DNA of 52,983 nucleotides from Candidatus Magnetomicrobium cryptolimnococcus (GTDB taxonomy: Bacteria; Nitrospirota; Thermodesulfovibrionia; Thermodesulfovibrionales; Magnetobacteriaceae). Of the stretch, positions 6,900-15,283 are shown one piece after another; the stretch's first letter is position 1, and every line of letters starts with the position of its first letter. Position numbers and translations under genes: made by a program. The stretch spans positions 1 through 52,983 of the forward strand of contig JAGYWI010000021.1 of the NCBI GenBank assembly GCA_018606805.1. Reading direction: 5' to 3'. The notes under the pieces were generated by a model, which ran no database searches, had not been told where the DNA came from, and saw only the letters and a program-made list of their open reading frames with translations.

Positions 6900-9056
6900 T
6901 TAAGCCCCTTCTTCTAAAGCCGCTACATAAGTGTGCCGTTCACCACAAGCACTACAATATATTGCACTACTTGCAATTTTTGCCCTATCAATCAGGTGAA
7001 TAGGCAGTCGAAATATTTCACTACAAGCCTTACACCTTAACTCAACAGGTAAAATTGTCCCACAAAAGGCACAGTACTTACCACCACTATACGCACTACC
7101 ACACACTATACAGTGGTTTTCCCGTATAGTTGAAATAGCACTTGCCTTTTCTTGCTTACGATAGTCGCTCACCTTGTTTATAAAATCATTCAGTTCTCTT
7201 ACTGCTTCACTAAGATAAGAAAATAGCCTCTGTGTACGATTTTTAATGTTGATGCAGGTTCTTTTATGCTCATCACTATCTTCAATAACACTTGCACTTT
7301 TAAGCTCCATTGAAATTACATCTACCTGCGTTACAGCCTTTTGTACTGCCTCTTTTTGTTCTTTAATAATAGCACCTCTTTCCATCACAATTGACACATC
7401 ATTAGAATAACTTAAAAGCTCTTCCACTTCACTAATAGCAAGTCTTGCATCATCACTTAAAAGTAACAAACCCCTAACGCCATCTTCCACTTCAGCTTCC
7501 ACCTGCTTACGATTATTTTTAATTTCTTTTTTTAATTTTGTTAACTCAGAAAGCATATCATTGACTCTTTTATACATATTAGTAAACTCTGCACTTTTAA
7601 GCTTTAATTCATCATAAAAATCATCATAACCAGAAGTCAGTTTATTAAATTCATTCGTTAAACTTTCACAGCTATTAGCATAATTTTTTAAATCTATAAT
7701 TTCTTTTTTAATCTTATAAATAAGCCCTTTATATTCACTAAAAGTACTTTCATCTAAATGCTCATCAGCCTTTGCAATCAACTTTCCACTTGCCTTACAT
7801 TCATTACTAAATGTTGTTAGTAACGCCTCAGTTTGCAATTTTTTCTTCATTAAGTCATTATTATATTTCAAACTTTTTCTATACTCATCCCTACCAGTAG
7901 CCCATGCTTTATAAGTTATTGTAACATATGCAAGCGTCAATACTGCACTGCCAATATAAATGTATTTTCTAGCACTACCTCCATATACACCGGAAACTAC
8001 AATAATAATTGTAAATACTGTAAGCGGTAAAACATACTTTAATGCAAAACCTATATTAAAAATCCTTGACACATGAAGCATTAGAAGTGGAATAGAAAAC
8101 ACAGCTGATACGGTGATAAGCACCCAAAACTCTACCTCTCCTTTAAACCCAAGTGTTGTGAATATGAAAAAAAAAGCCGAATACGTTAATGCAAGCAACA
8201 AAAAATGAGCCCAGCGAAAATTATCTAATCTACCCGGCCATCTCTTTTCGCTCATATACCAAAAACCAGCCCCAAAAAGTAATACACCAAAACCAGCCAG
8301 CTTGCAAAGCAATATTACACGCCCTATGGGACTAATAGCCCCCGGCAACTCCACTACAATAGCCCTATCCGTAACCAAGTTATCAAACGCCCATGCAATA
8401 TAACCGGGTTTCATTGTTGTAGGCTGCAACGCTGTATCTGGTATATACTCTGTTTCTATTCCTTGAAGCTCAAGCGCTATACGCACCTTTTCGGCAAGAC
8501 CAACGCCCGGTATTTTATAGGTAAATATATCATGCCCTTGAGCACCATAGGTAACCTCAACTTTTACAGTGTCGCCCTTTGGCGCTTTGCCCTTCCATTT
8601 AATACCATTTAGGCTATACTCAACCCCATCAGGCTTTACAAAAACGCCGTCTGCGTTTTCAATCTTTAATGAAACACCACGAGCATCAACCGTACCTTCT
8701 GGAAATGGAAACTCAAGCATTATAAATTCCTGCTCTTTAGTTTTGTTTGCAAGCTCAAATTTACTTACAAAATATACATCGTAGTGTGAATATACCTTAA
8801 TACCATAAAGATGTTGACTTGCTTTCAGTGATACCTTAACATCTGCGGATTTAATTGAAGAAAGCGGCATTATTGGTGCACCCTTTTTAGACTCAGACGG
8901 CACAGCTTTCTGCCTCCCCATTTTACTTTTTGAAAGACTACCCAAAAATGCTGGTATCATTATAGCTGAAAATATACCTACTATTACAACAACTACCAAT
9001 AGTTCAACTAAAGTAAAGCCGCTTTTTCCCTTAAAAACATTACCGTAGTACCTCAT
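6900..9056 (-). CDS. Prepilin-headed polytopic membrane protein with coiled coil and C-terminal zinc ribbons
   Basis: 718 aa with unusual architecture. Residues 1-40 form a class III (type IV pilin-like) signal: KGKSG then FTLVELLVVVVIVGIF, with G13/F14 as the expected PilD cleavage site and E18 as the +5 Glu. Residues 70-240 look like a beta-rich extracytoplasmic domain. About five membrane spans follow (roughly 245-266, 283-303, 309-328, 338-358, 364-381), weakly reminiscent of CreD-type proteins. Residues 395-640 are charged and heptad-rich, so a cytoplasmic coiled coil is likely. The end carries paired CxxC motifs at C649/C652, C662/C665, C675/C678 and C701/C704, a double zinc ribbon. Function is unknown; a prepilin-peptidase substrate linked to the pilus operon at 46-52 kb is conceivable. 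Confidence 0.8.
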   Translation of the reverse strand: MRYYGNVFKGKSGFTLVELLVVVVIVGIFSAIMIPAFLGSLSKSKMGRQKAVPSESKKGAPIMPLSSIKSADVKVSLKASQHLYGIKVYSHYDVYFVSKFELANKTKEQEFIMLEFPFPEGTVDARGVSLKIENADGVFVKPDGVEYSLNGIKWKGKAPKGDTVKVEVTYGAQGHDIFTYKIPGVGLAEKVRIALELQGIETEYIPDTALQPTTMKPGYIAWAFDNLVTDRAIVVELPGAISPIGRVILLCKLAGFGVLLFGAGFWYMSEKRWPGRLDNFRWAHFLLLALTYSAFFFIFTTLGFKGEVEFWVLITVSAVFSIPLLMLHVSRIFNIGFALKYVLPLTVFTIIIVVSGVYGGSARKYIYIGSAVLTLAYVTITYKAWATGRDEYRKSLKYNNDLMKKKLQTEALLTTFSNECKASGKLIAKADEHLDESTFSEYKGLIYKIKKEIIDLKNYANSCESLTNEFNKLTSGYDDFYDELKLKSAEFTNMYKRVNDMLSELTKLKKEIKNNRKQVEAEVEDGVRGLLLLSDDARLAISEVEELLSYSNDVSIVMERGAIIKEQKEAVQKAVTQVDVISMELKSASVIEDSDEHKRTCINIKNRTQRLFSYLSEAVRELNDFINKVSDYRKQEKASAISTIRENHCIVCGSAYSGGKYCAFCGTILPVELRCKACSEIFRLPIHLIDRAKIASSAIYCSACGERHTYVAALEEGA

Positions 9057-9147
9057 CTGTCCTCCCTAAGTTCATTTTATTTATTAACAAAGTATAAAAC
9101 ACCATATTATAAAAAATCACAATAAATATTTAGGAAGGCAAATACTG

Positions 9148-9190
9148 TAAAAAAAACAATAAGGAAAGGGCATACAAAACCCCTCCCTTA
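9148..9190 (-). terminator. Intrinsic terminator of the small secreted-protein cluster
   Basis: Read on the minus strand, AAGGGAGGGG pairs imperfectly with CCCTTTCCTT across a short loop. A T-rich tract (TTATTGTTTTTTTT) follows. It lies just beyond the stop codon at 9209, which suits transcription of the three upstream small genes ending here. Confidence 0.55.
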
Positions 9191-9208
9191 ATAAAAAACC
9201 TGTCTTAG

Positions 9209-9520
9209 CTAATTACAGTTACACACGCTTGGCATATTACACCTGCAAGCAGGTGGTCTATTGCAGGGACACGCTGCTGGCTGTACATTTTGTCCCATCA
9301 TACAAGGAGGCATAGCCTGTCCCTGCCCCATCATCATATAGCAGCCCTGTCCACCCATAGTTCCGCCGCTGTTAGTTGTTGCATTTCCACTACCTTGCTC
9401 CATCTTGTTTGTAGAGCCATAATTCATAGTATTCTTCATGCCTTCAGTTGGCATCTGTGCATAAGCCATTGTCGCCAACAAAAATACTGTCAACACTGCC
9501 GCTATAATTACCTGTTTCAT
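9209..9520 (-). CDS. Small secreted Met/Cys-rich protein
   Basis: 103 aa. A clear Sec signal peptide (MKQVIIAAVLTVFLLATMAYA, cleavage near AYA-Q) precedes a low-complexity mature region. The mature part is rich in Met, Gly, Gln and Asn, then ends in a Cys-Pro-rich tail with CPC, CRC and CNC pairs. This composition suggests periplasmic metal binding (copper or another soft metal) or a structural role; neither is shown. AGGAGG sits about 10 bases before the ATG. It is the last of three consecutive small secreted-protein genes with matching signal peptides, followed by a terminator. Confidence 0.75.
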   Translation of the reverse strand: MKQVIIAAVLTVFLLATMAYAQMPTEGMKNTMNYGSTNKMEQGSGNATTNSGGTMGGQGCYMMMGQGQAMPPCMMGQNVQPAACPCNRPPACRCNMPSVCNCN

Positions 9521-9556
9521 TTACTATTTACTCCTCCTTGATTAAACTACTTAGGT

Positions 9557-9793
9557 TTAGAAATTTAGAAAATGCATAGCATTTGTACTACCTGGCACAT
9601 TATGATTACCATAACCCATAGTGTTACCACCACCATGATTCATCGTATTGCCACCACCATGTTGAGTCATATGTGTACCACTACTACCGCTGCCGCCACC
9701 ACCATGATGTCCTTTTCCCATTGACATTTGCGCATATGATACCGTAGCTATCATAAAAATTACCACTATAACTGTTCCAATAAAACGCAGCAT
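9557..9793 (-). CDS. Small secreted His/Gly/Met-rich protein
   Basis: About 78 aa from the ATG at 9793, chosen because GGAGG stands 9 bases upstream; the in-frame ATG at 9859 would overlap the previous gene. A signal peptide (MLRFIGTVIVVIFMIATVSYA, then Q) leads to a mature region of repeated HGGGNTM-type units plus GKGHHGGGG. The alternating His and Met with Gly recalls metal-buffering periplasmic peptides; the specific function is unknown. It is flanked on both sides by related small secreted genes. Confidence 0.72.
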   Translation of the reverse strand: MLRFIGTVIVVIFMIATVSYAQMSMGKGHHGGGGSGSSGTHMTQHGGGNTMNHGGGNTMGYGNHNVPGSTNAMHFLNF

Positions 9794-9834
9794 TTTCGTA
9801 TTCCTCCTAAAGTTTTTCTTAAATAAATTACCAT

Positions 9835-10131
9835 TCACCATGGATATGCCATCATACATCGCCCTTGGCTTGCCAAATATCCACGTCCCTGACTATACCC
9901 ATAACCCTGCCTTACAACAGCCGACCGCCTACAGCCAAAGCCAGGCACTTGCCTTTGACCTGTTAGCAAACATTGCCCCGGAGTCCAATAAGCATTTCCA
10001 CCACTAGTTCCTGCTGTCGTCGTAACGTAGCGCGTTGTTTGTGGAGTAGTATTTGTCGTTGTCGTTTGTGCATATCCACTCGTTACCAATAATAATATAG
10101 CCATAACAATCACTATCGTTACACGTTTCAT
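9835..10131 (-). CDS. Small secreted Thr-rich / Gly-Tyr protein
   Basis: 98 aa with signal peptide MKRVTIVIVMAILLLVTSGYA and cleavage before Q, as in the two genes that follow. The mature part starts Thr/Asn-rich (TTTTNTTPQTTRY), then has GNAYWTPGQC, GFGC and a Gly/Tyr/Gln-rich stretch ending RCMMAYPW. Three Cys are present (mature C53, C66, C92 approximately). GGAGG lies six bases before the ATG. Not recognised as a known family. It is the first gene of the three-gene cluster. Confidence 0.7.
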   Translation of the reverse strand: MKRVTIVIVMAILLLVTSGYAQTTTTNTTPQTTRYVTTTAGTSGGNAYWTPGQCLLTGQRQVPGFGCRRSAVVRQGYGYSQGRGYLASQGRCMMAYPW

Positions 10132-10268
10132 TGCTTCCTCCTTTTTTAAATATTAATTATTCACCTCCTTTATTTTTATTTCTCCGTCTCTTGATTTTAT
10201 TAAACACCGAAAGTATGAAATAAATTTGAAGGTTATAAATAAATATTTTGGAAAAAAGGGAAACAACA

Positions 10269-10400
10269 GGCTAAAAGTTTTAGGCAGTGCGTAGGCGCAC
10301 TCCCGTAAGGTGCGTAGGCGCACTGCCGTAAGGGGGTGTGCGGGGTTTGGGAGTGCGCCTACGCACCTTTTGCCTAAAAGGGTTTTCCCCCACATCCTCT
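10269..10400. repeat. Hairpin repeat element (GTGCGTAGGCGCAC family), copy 1
   Basis: The left arm CTAAAAGTTTTAGGCAGTGC and the right arm running to GCCTAAAAGGGTTTTCCCCC form a long imperfect inverted repeat. Within the left arm are two 23-bp tandem units (10286-10308 and 10309-10331), each with the self-complementary core GTGCG-TAGG-CGCAC. Short open frames across it are artefacts of the repeat. Related copies lie at 45860-45990 and, more degraded, at 34055-34110, 35505-35545 and 42893-42975. A long pyrimidine tract (10401-10448) follows. Confidence 0.8.
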
Positions 10401-10452
10401 AATCTTTTTCTTTCTTTTCCTTTTTTTTCTTTCTCTTTTTTTTTCTTTGTTT

Positions 10453-11391
10453 TTAAGCGAAAATGGTTTGTCTTACTGCTTGTATATCCTCTTCAGATAT
10501 ATTAAACTTAGTAGCTTCAATAGCAGCCTTCATATTCTCTATTTTTGTTGTACCAACTATTGCTGTTGTAATACCCAGCTGTGATATTGTCCAGTTTATA
10601 ACAAATGAGCTAAATGGGGCATCATATGAGCTGGCAATTTCTCTTATTTTTTGTACTTGTTCAATCTGTCTATCTGTCAATGCGTTGAGTATCCAATCAA
10701 TAGCCAACTGGCCGGAATCCCTCATTGCCTCAACAGTTTTATCAGTGAGAATACCTCTATGAAGCGGAGAGTAGGCTTGTACGCCTATTTCGTTTGAGAT
10801 ACAGTACTGAAGCTCGCCGCCTTTTTCAAGTTTAGTATTAAGCATGCTGTACTGGGATTGGACTCCGGAGATAATTGCACCTTTAAGTTGTGCTTCCTCC
10901 AGTTGTTTAAGCGAAAAATTAGAAAAGCCGTAAAAACGAATCTTGCCGCTTCTTTGCAGCTCGTAAAAAGCTTCTAAGGTTTCCTCTATTGGTGTTGATT
11001 CATCTGGCCAATGCACAAGGTACAAATCAATATAATCTGTATTAAGCCGTCTAAGGCTTTGTTCCGCCTCCTTTAAGACCGATTCCTTAGAGGCATGTTT
11101 GTATACACTATTAAAAGTTTCATCTTTCCACTGCAACCCGCACTTGGTAGAGATGATTGCCTTTGTCCTTACGTTATGCAGCGCCTTTCCGACATATTCT
11201 TCAGAACGCCCAAAACCATAAACCGGTGCTGTATCAAAAAAATTAACGCCAAGGTCGTAGCACCCTTCTATTAGCCTAACAGCGTCTTTTTCTTCCATAA
11301 ACGAAAAAAAAGGTGGACCTCCCACTTGCCAAGCACCAAAAACCACTGGCATTACGTATAATGCAGTTACTCCAAACTGTCTAAGCTCCAT
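10453..11391 (-). CDS. Aldo/keto reductase family oxidoreductase
   Basis: This 312-aa NAD(P)H-dependent reductase of carbonyl compounds has a TIM-barrel fold and is cytoplasmic. The catalytic tetrad is in place: D53 and Y58 (FFDTAPVYG), K83 (ISTKCG) and H127 (LYLVHWPD). The GSxR-type start is reduced, but GRSEEYVGKAL and the C-terminal AIVGTTKIENMKAA cofactor segment are typical of the YhdN/Tas-like branch. The physiological substrate cannot be told from sequence. GGAGG is 8 bases before the ATG. It is divergent from the amidohydrolase gene, with about 75 bp between them. Confidence 0.9.
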   Translation of the reverse strand: MELRQFGVTALYVMPVVFGAWQVGGPPFFSFMEEKDAVRLIEGCYDLGVNFFDTAPVYGFGRSEEYVGKALHNVRTKAIISTKCGLQWKDETFNSVYKHASKESVLKEAEQSLRRLNTDYIDLYLVHWPDESTPIEETLEAFYELQRSGKIRFYGFSNFSLKQLEEAQLKGAIISGVQSQYSMLNTKLEKGGELQYCISNEIGVQAYSPLHRGILTDKTVEAMRDSGQLAIDWILNALTDRQIEQVQKIREIASSYDAPFSSFVINWTISQLGITTAIVGTTKIENMKAAIEATKFNISEEDIQAVRQTIFA

Positions 11392-11466
11392 ACGTCTTAC
11401 CTCCTTACAGGTATTTTTTGCAAATATGTTGTTTTTTCCTCTATTTTCAGCATATATTAATTATAT

Positions 11467-12444
11467 ATGATAAAATTATTAAAACCATCAGGTTATAATA
11501 TCATAAAATCAAACTTAATACATAATGGAGTATTAAGCGAAAAATACATAGTAGTTGATAATGGAATCATTAAAGATATAAAAGATAGCGCTACAGGTTT
11601 TCTTGATTTAAGTGACTATATAATGAGCGCTCCATTTTGCGACTATCACGTGCATTTTACAAGGGCAATTTCTCCTGCTGATGTTTATAGTAAGTTTTTA
11701 AGATATGGGATTAACAGCGTATGGGATGGTGGCGATAGGCATTTATCGGGAGTTATAGCTAAGAAAGAACTGGCTGCTTTTATGGATATTAAAACCTCTG
11801 GCTATGCCATTTATAAGGAAAACGGCTATGGTGGCTACATAGGCAAGGCCATAAAAACCCCAAAGGAGATAATACCAGTACTTGAGTTGGGGATAGATTT
11901 CATAAAGATAGTCAACTCCGGCATATTTATGCCAAAAACTGCCAAAATATCAAAAGGTGGATTTACATTTTCAGAGTTAAAAGAAACAGTGGCGTTGTGT
12001 AAAGGTGCGGGGTTTGCGGTTCATTGCCACGCAAATGGTGATAATGCCGTCAAAGATGCTGTAGTTGCCGGTGTTTCAACAATTATACACGGATTTTTTA
12101 TTACCGGTGATACAATAAAGTTGATGGCACAAAAAGGGGTTTCTATAATCCCAACAGTAAATGCGCTAATGTCCATTCCTGAGACGGATAACAAGAAAAA
12201 TATATTAGAAGCGGTAAAGCTGCACCTTGAAGTCATCAATAAATGTGTAGAAGAAGGGGTTAAGGTACTTGTCGGAAGCGATTCAGGTGCGTCTTTCTTA
12301 CCATATGGAGAGGCATTTATTAATGAGTTAAAGCTATTAGCCAAAGCTGGGCTTTCAGTAGAACAAGTGCTGCATGGGGCAACAGTTATGGATTTAAAGG
12401 CTACTATGAAGGCTGATTTTATTTTACTGGAAAAGACATGGTAG
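11467..12444 (+). CDS. Imidazolonepropionase-like metal-dependent amidohydrolase
   Basis: 325 aa with an amidohydrolase (TIM-barrel metal hydrolase) layout. The first beta-sandwich strands are followed by DYHVHF (H61, H63), a candidate metal-bridging Lys in FIKIVNSG (K147), HCHANGD (H186/H188), IIHGF (H208) and GSDSGA (D272). All metal-ligand positions of the superfamily are therefore visible. The closing region LHGATVMDLKATMKADFILLE is shorter than the usual GSLEVGKDADLVVLD block. The substrate is unknown; cyclic amides or dipeptides are typical. The stop overlaps the start of the next gene by 7 bases. Confidence 0.85.
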   Translation: MIKLLKPSGYNIIKSNLIHNGVLSEKYIVVDNGIIKDIKDSATGFLDLSDYIMSAPFCDYHVHFTRAISPADVYSKFLRYGINSVWDGGDRHLSGVIAKKELAAFMDIKTSGYAIYKENGYGGYIGKAIKTPKEIIPVLELGIDFIKIVNSGIFMPKTAKISKGGFTFSELKETVALCKGAGFAVHCHANGDNAVKDAVVAGVSTIIHGFFITGDTIKLMAQKGVSIIPTVNALMSIPETDNKKNILEAVKLHLEVINKCVEEGVKVLVGSDSGASFLPYGEAFINELKLLAKAGLSVEQVLHGATVMDLKATMKADFILLEKTW

Positions 12445-12800
12445 AATTTGCCGTAACACCGGAAAAAAACCGCCAGCTTATTCAACGCTTTGAAGAACTA
12501 AATATAAAGGAAGAGGACATAGAGGAAAAGTTTATAAGGGGTAGTGGGCACGGCGGACAAAAGATAAATAAGACTTCATCTACCGTGTATCTAAAACATA
12601 TCCCTACTGGTATTGAAGTTAAGTGTTCAAAGGAAAGGAGCCAATCAGTTAATAGGTTTTTAGCAAGGCGGCTGCTTGCGGAAAAAATCGAATGCCTACT
12701 CTACAAAAAGGAATCATCTAAGGAAAAGGCTATAAGTAAAATCAGGAAACAAAAACAAAAAAGAAAAAAAAGGGGTAAATTGCAAGTAGAAAATCTTTAA
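12438..12800 (+). CDS. Peptide chain release factor-like (GGQ) protein
   Basis: 120 aa containing only the class I release-factor catalytic domain: GSGHGGQKINKTSSTVYL carries the GGQ motif (residues 39-41), and a Lys/Arg-rich tail (KKESSKEKAISKIRKQKQ) follows. Small GGQ proteins of this kind (ArfB/YaeJ, RFH, mitochondrial C12orf65 type) hydrolyse peptidyl-tRNA on stalled ribosomes, using the basic tail to enter the mRNA channel. The codon-recognition domains of RF1/RF2 are absent. It is translationally coupled to the upstream amidohydrolase gene. Ribosome rescue is the likely role, inferred from domain content. Confidence 0.85.
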   Translation: MVEFAVTPEKNRQLIQRFEELNIKEEDIEEKFIRGSGHGGQKINKTSSTVYLKHIPTGIEVKCSKERSQSVNRFLARRLLAEKIECLLYKKESSKEKAISKIRKQKQKRKKRGKLQVENL

Positions 12801-12818
12801 AATTCTACTTAATCTATT

Positions 12819-12988
12819 TATACCAAAAGAAATATGGTTTGCAAAACTTTATATCAAAGAATAAGGACTAAAGAGTGAGGGCGCTGCCCTCAAACTCCCG
12901 CCAAAGGGACACGTCCCTTTGGAATCCCCTATCTGGACATCCATACTTTACTCATTATTTTTCTGCAAACCTAATTTATTTGAGTATA
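12819..12988. mobile_element. MITE-like element with about 28-bp terminal inverted repeats
   Basis: The left end TATACCAAAAGAAATATGG plus TTTGCA matches the inverse of the right end, which reads TATACTCAAATAAATTAGG plus TTTGCA. The 170-bp interior holds no gene but two clean hairpins: GAGGGC-GCT-GCCCTC and CCAAAGGGAC-AC-GTCCCTTTGG. The same ends occur at 27636-27847 (complete) and singly at 23202, 35408 and 52141. This is a non-autonomous transposon-like element. TA-rich flanks suggest an IS630/Tc1-type mobiliser (inference). Confidence 0.75.
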
Positions 12989-13031
12989 CTATTTATATGA
13001 CACAGGGGAAAACTTTTGTCTACGCTAATTA

Positions 13032-13202
13032 TTATTTACTTTTAAATTTCAAACACTGCTGACCGGAGGCACGAAACACCTCAAAGGAAGGCATAACCTT
13101 CGTCTTAAAACCCATCCCTTTACAACCGTAAGGGAAATGCTTATCCCATGTGATAAAAAAATGCACGCACTTAAAACAATCTATCCGTTTGCCCTTATTC
13201 AT
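13032..13202 (-). CDS. Small conserved Cys4 (zinc-ribbon-like) protein, 56 aa
   Basis: The frame starts at ATG 13202, preceded in frame by a stop, and ends at TAA 13032. It has the pattern CFKCVHFFITWD, then FPYGCKGMGF, then MPSFEVFRASGQQC, with Cys at 9, 12, 27 and 50. This matches from memory a family of roughly 50-70 aa proteins in Geobacter-like and related bacteria with C-x2-C, TWD, P-x-x-C and SG-x-x-C. Some of these are loosely labelled as uracil-DNA-glycosylase-like without basis. The Cys4 arrangement suggests a bound metal. It is divergent from selB, with 105 bp between the starts. The ribosome site is weak; function unknown. Confidence 0.72.
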   Translation of the reverse strand: MNKGKRIDCFKCVHFFITWDKHFPYGCKGMGFKTKVMPSFEVFRASGQQCLKFKSK

Positions 13203-13307
13203 AATCTGCCATTAATTTTTATAATAGTGTACAATAACTATAAATTATGATATTATTATCTACTAAAACCTTTAAAACAGTCAATCGTTCATTATCGTGA
13301 TAATATA

Positions 13308-15200
13308 ATGAGACATATTATACTTGGAACGGCAGGGCACATTGACCACGGCAAAAGCACGCTGGTAAAAGCACTAACAGGTACCGATCCGGACAGATTA
13401 AAAGAGGAAAAAGAGCGTGGCATTACCATAGACCTTGGGTTTGCTAATATGAGCTATGATGGCTTGACGGTAGGCATTGTGGATGTACCGGGACATGAAA
13501 AGCTGATAAAAAATATGTTAGCTGGTGCTGGCGGCATTGATATGGTACTTTTGACAATAGCGGCAGATGAAGGCATCATGCCGCAGACTCGTGAACATCT
13601 TGCTATTTGTAATCTTTTAGGAATTGAAGCAGGGTTAACGGTAATTACAAAGATGGACCTTGTGGATGACGAATTTTTAGAAATAGTAATTGAAGAAGCG
13701 AGGGAGTTTGTAAAAGGGTCTTTTTTACAAAATAGCGAAATAATCCCAATATCAGCCAAAACCACTCAAAATATGGATTTACTGCGTGAAAAAATCAAGC
13801 AAACAGCAATGGCAACTACACAAAAATCAAGCGGTGGGGCTTTTCGTTTGCCAGTTGACAGGGTTTTTACATTAAAAGGGTTTGGTACGGTTGTTACGGG
13901 TACGGCACTTTCTGGCACTATTAATATAGATGAAATAATGGAGATACTACCTTCAGGGCTAAAGGCTAAAGTAAGGGGACTTCATAGCCACGGCAGTCAC
14001 ATAAAACAAGGGGCAGCAGGCCAAAGAATAGCTATTAATTTACAGGGAATTGATAAAAATGCACTTAAGCGAGGTGATTGTGTAGTCAAAGAAAAAACCT
14101 TTAAGCCAACCCAGAAGGTCAACGTACTATTAAAACTATTAAAAACGGCACAAGCACTAAAAACTGGCACAGTCGTACACTTCCACTTAGGCACGTCTGA
14201 AACAACAGCACGCTTAGTGCTCTATGAAACCCCCAAGCTTTTACCGGGGGAAACGGCGTTTTGCCAACTTAGACTAAAAGACCCAGTTGTAGCAGTAAAT
14301 AAAGACAAATTCATAATAAGACGCCTCTCACCGCTTGAAACCATAGGTGGGGGTATATTACTAGACCCGCTACCGTCAAAGAAAAAACAGGCTGACGATA
14401 TAAAAAGCCTCAATATTTACTTAAATGGAAAGCTTACCGAAAAAATTATAGAAAAAATTAGACAAAGCAGCACTGACGGGATGACAATAAGTATGCTAAA
14501 GGGTTGGATAAATGAGGAGATTAAGGCAATAGAAAACACTGTTGCTGGGTTAATCTCATCTGGACAATTAACGGAATCCCATGAAACGCTTTTCCAAAAA
14601 CAAGTACTTGACAACATACAAAAGAAAATTATAGAGCATATGAGAGTATTCCACAAGAAAAATCCCCTGCGTTTAGGCATAGAAAAAGAGGAGTTAAAGG
14701 CTCAATTTAAACACATTGATAGTAGGTTATTGTTAATGCTCCTTGCCGATACTAATAATTTTATTATAGAAAAAGAACTTTTAAGATTAAGGGAATTTAA
14801 GCCAAAGTTAACATCTATAGATGAATCACTAAAAACTAAAATACTTACCATATTAAAAGATGCGGCGTTTCTACCGCCGCCAAAACAAGAGATAACAAAA
14901 AGTCTTTCAATAAAAGAAAGCCAAACAGACGACCTTTTAAGATTTCTTATAAAAGAAGGCAGTGTGATTCGTATTAACGACGCTATTTATTTACTAAAAG
15001 AGCTATACAATGAAATGATTAAAAAACTAAAGGAATATCACAATAAAAATACAGACGTAATAACAGTTGGAGAGTTCCGTGATATGATAAACACCTCAAG
15101 AAAATACGCCCTACCCTACCTTGAGTACCTTGATAGCCAAAAAATTACATTACGTATTGGCGATAAACGAAAAATAATGCCTGTTTTATTTAAAGTTTAA
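13308..15200 (+). CDS. selB: Selenocysteine-specific elongation factor SelB
   Basis: This 630-aa translational GTPase delivers Sec-tRNA(Sec) to UGA codons marked by a SECIS hairpin. The GTPase domain comes first: [14 protein letters not shown] (P-loop G10-S17), [10 protein letters not shown] (switch I), [12 protein letters not shown] (G3) and TKMDL (G4). Beta-barrel domains II and III follow ([27 protein letters not shown]). The C-terminal half holds winged-helix repeats ending in [21 protein letters not shown], which bind the SECIS RNA. It implies selA, selD and tRNA-Sec elsewhere in the genome, since none is seen here. Transcription converges with the Panacea gene. Confidence 0.97.
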   Translation: MRHIILGTAGHIDHGKSTLVKALTGTDPDRLKEEKERGITIDLGFANMSYDGLTVGIVDVPGHEKLIKNMLAGAGGIDMVLLTIAADEGIMPQTREHLAICNLLGIEAGLTVITKMDLVDDEFLEIVIEEAREFVKGSFLQNSEIIPISAKTTQNMDLLREKIKQTAMATTQKSSGGAFRLPVDRVFTLKGFGTVVTGTALSGTINIDEIMEILPSGLKAKVRGLHSHGSHIKQGAAGQRIAINLQGIDKNALKRGDCVVKEKTFKPTQKVNVLLKLLKTAQALKTGTVVHFHLGTSETTARLVLYETPKLLPGETAFCQLRLKDPVVAVNKDKFIIRRLSPLETIGGGILLDPLPSKKKQADDIKSLNIYLNGKLTEKIIEKIRQSSTDGMTISMLKGWINEEIKAIENTVAGLISSGQLTESHETLFQKQVLDNIQKKIIEHMRVFHKKNPLRLGIEKEELKAQFKHIDSRLLLMLLADTNNFIIEKELLRLREFKPKLTSIDESLKTKILTILKDAAFLPPPKQEITKSLSIKESQTDDLLRFLIKEGSVIRINDAIYLLKELYNEMIKKLKEYHNKNTDVITVGEFRDMINTSRKYALPYLEYLDSQKITLRIGDKRKIMPVLFKV

Positions 15201-15283
15201 AAGTATTAAATATATGTGATTTTATTTCTATTTCTTAAGTAGTGTCTGAACGAAAATGGCCAACTTAATAGGTAAATCCAATA

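Noticed and set aside
9290-9541. 83-codon plus-strand frame rich in His/Ser
   Set aside because: It is antisense to the Met/Cys-rich secreted protein, which has a signal peptide and a strong ribosome site on the minus strand.
10153-10395. 80-codon minus-strand frame upstream of the small secreted genes
   Set aside because: It is composed largely of the hairpin repeat (10269-10400); there is no ribosome site at its start and the residues are repeat translations (LRTLRECAYA).
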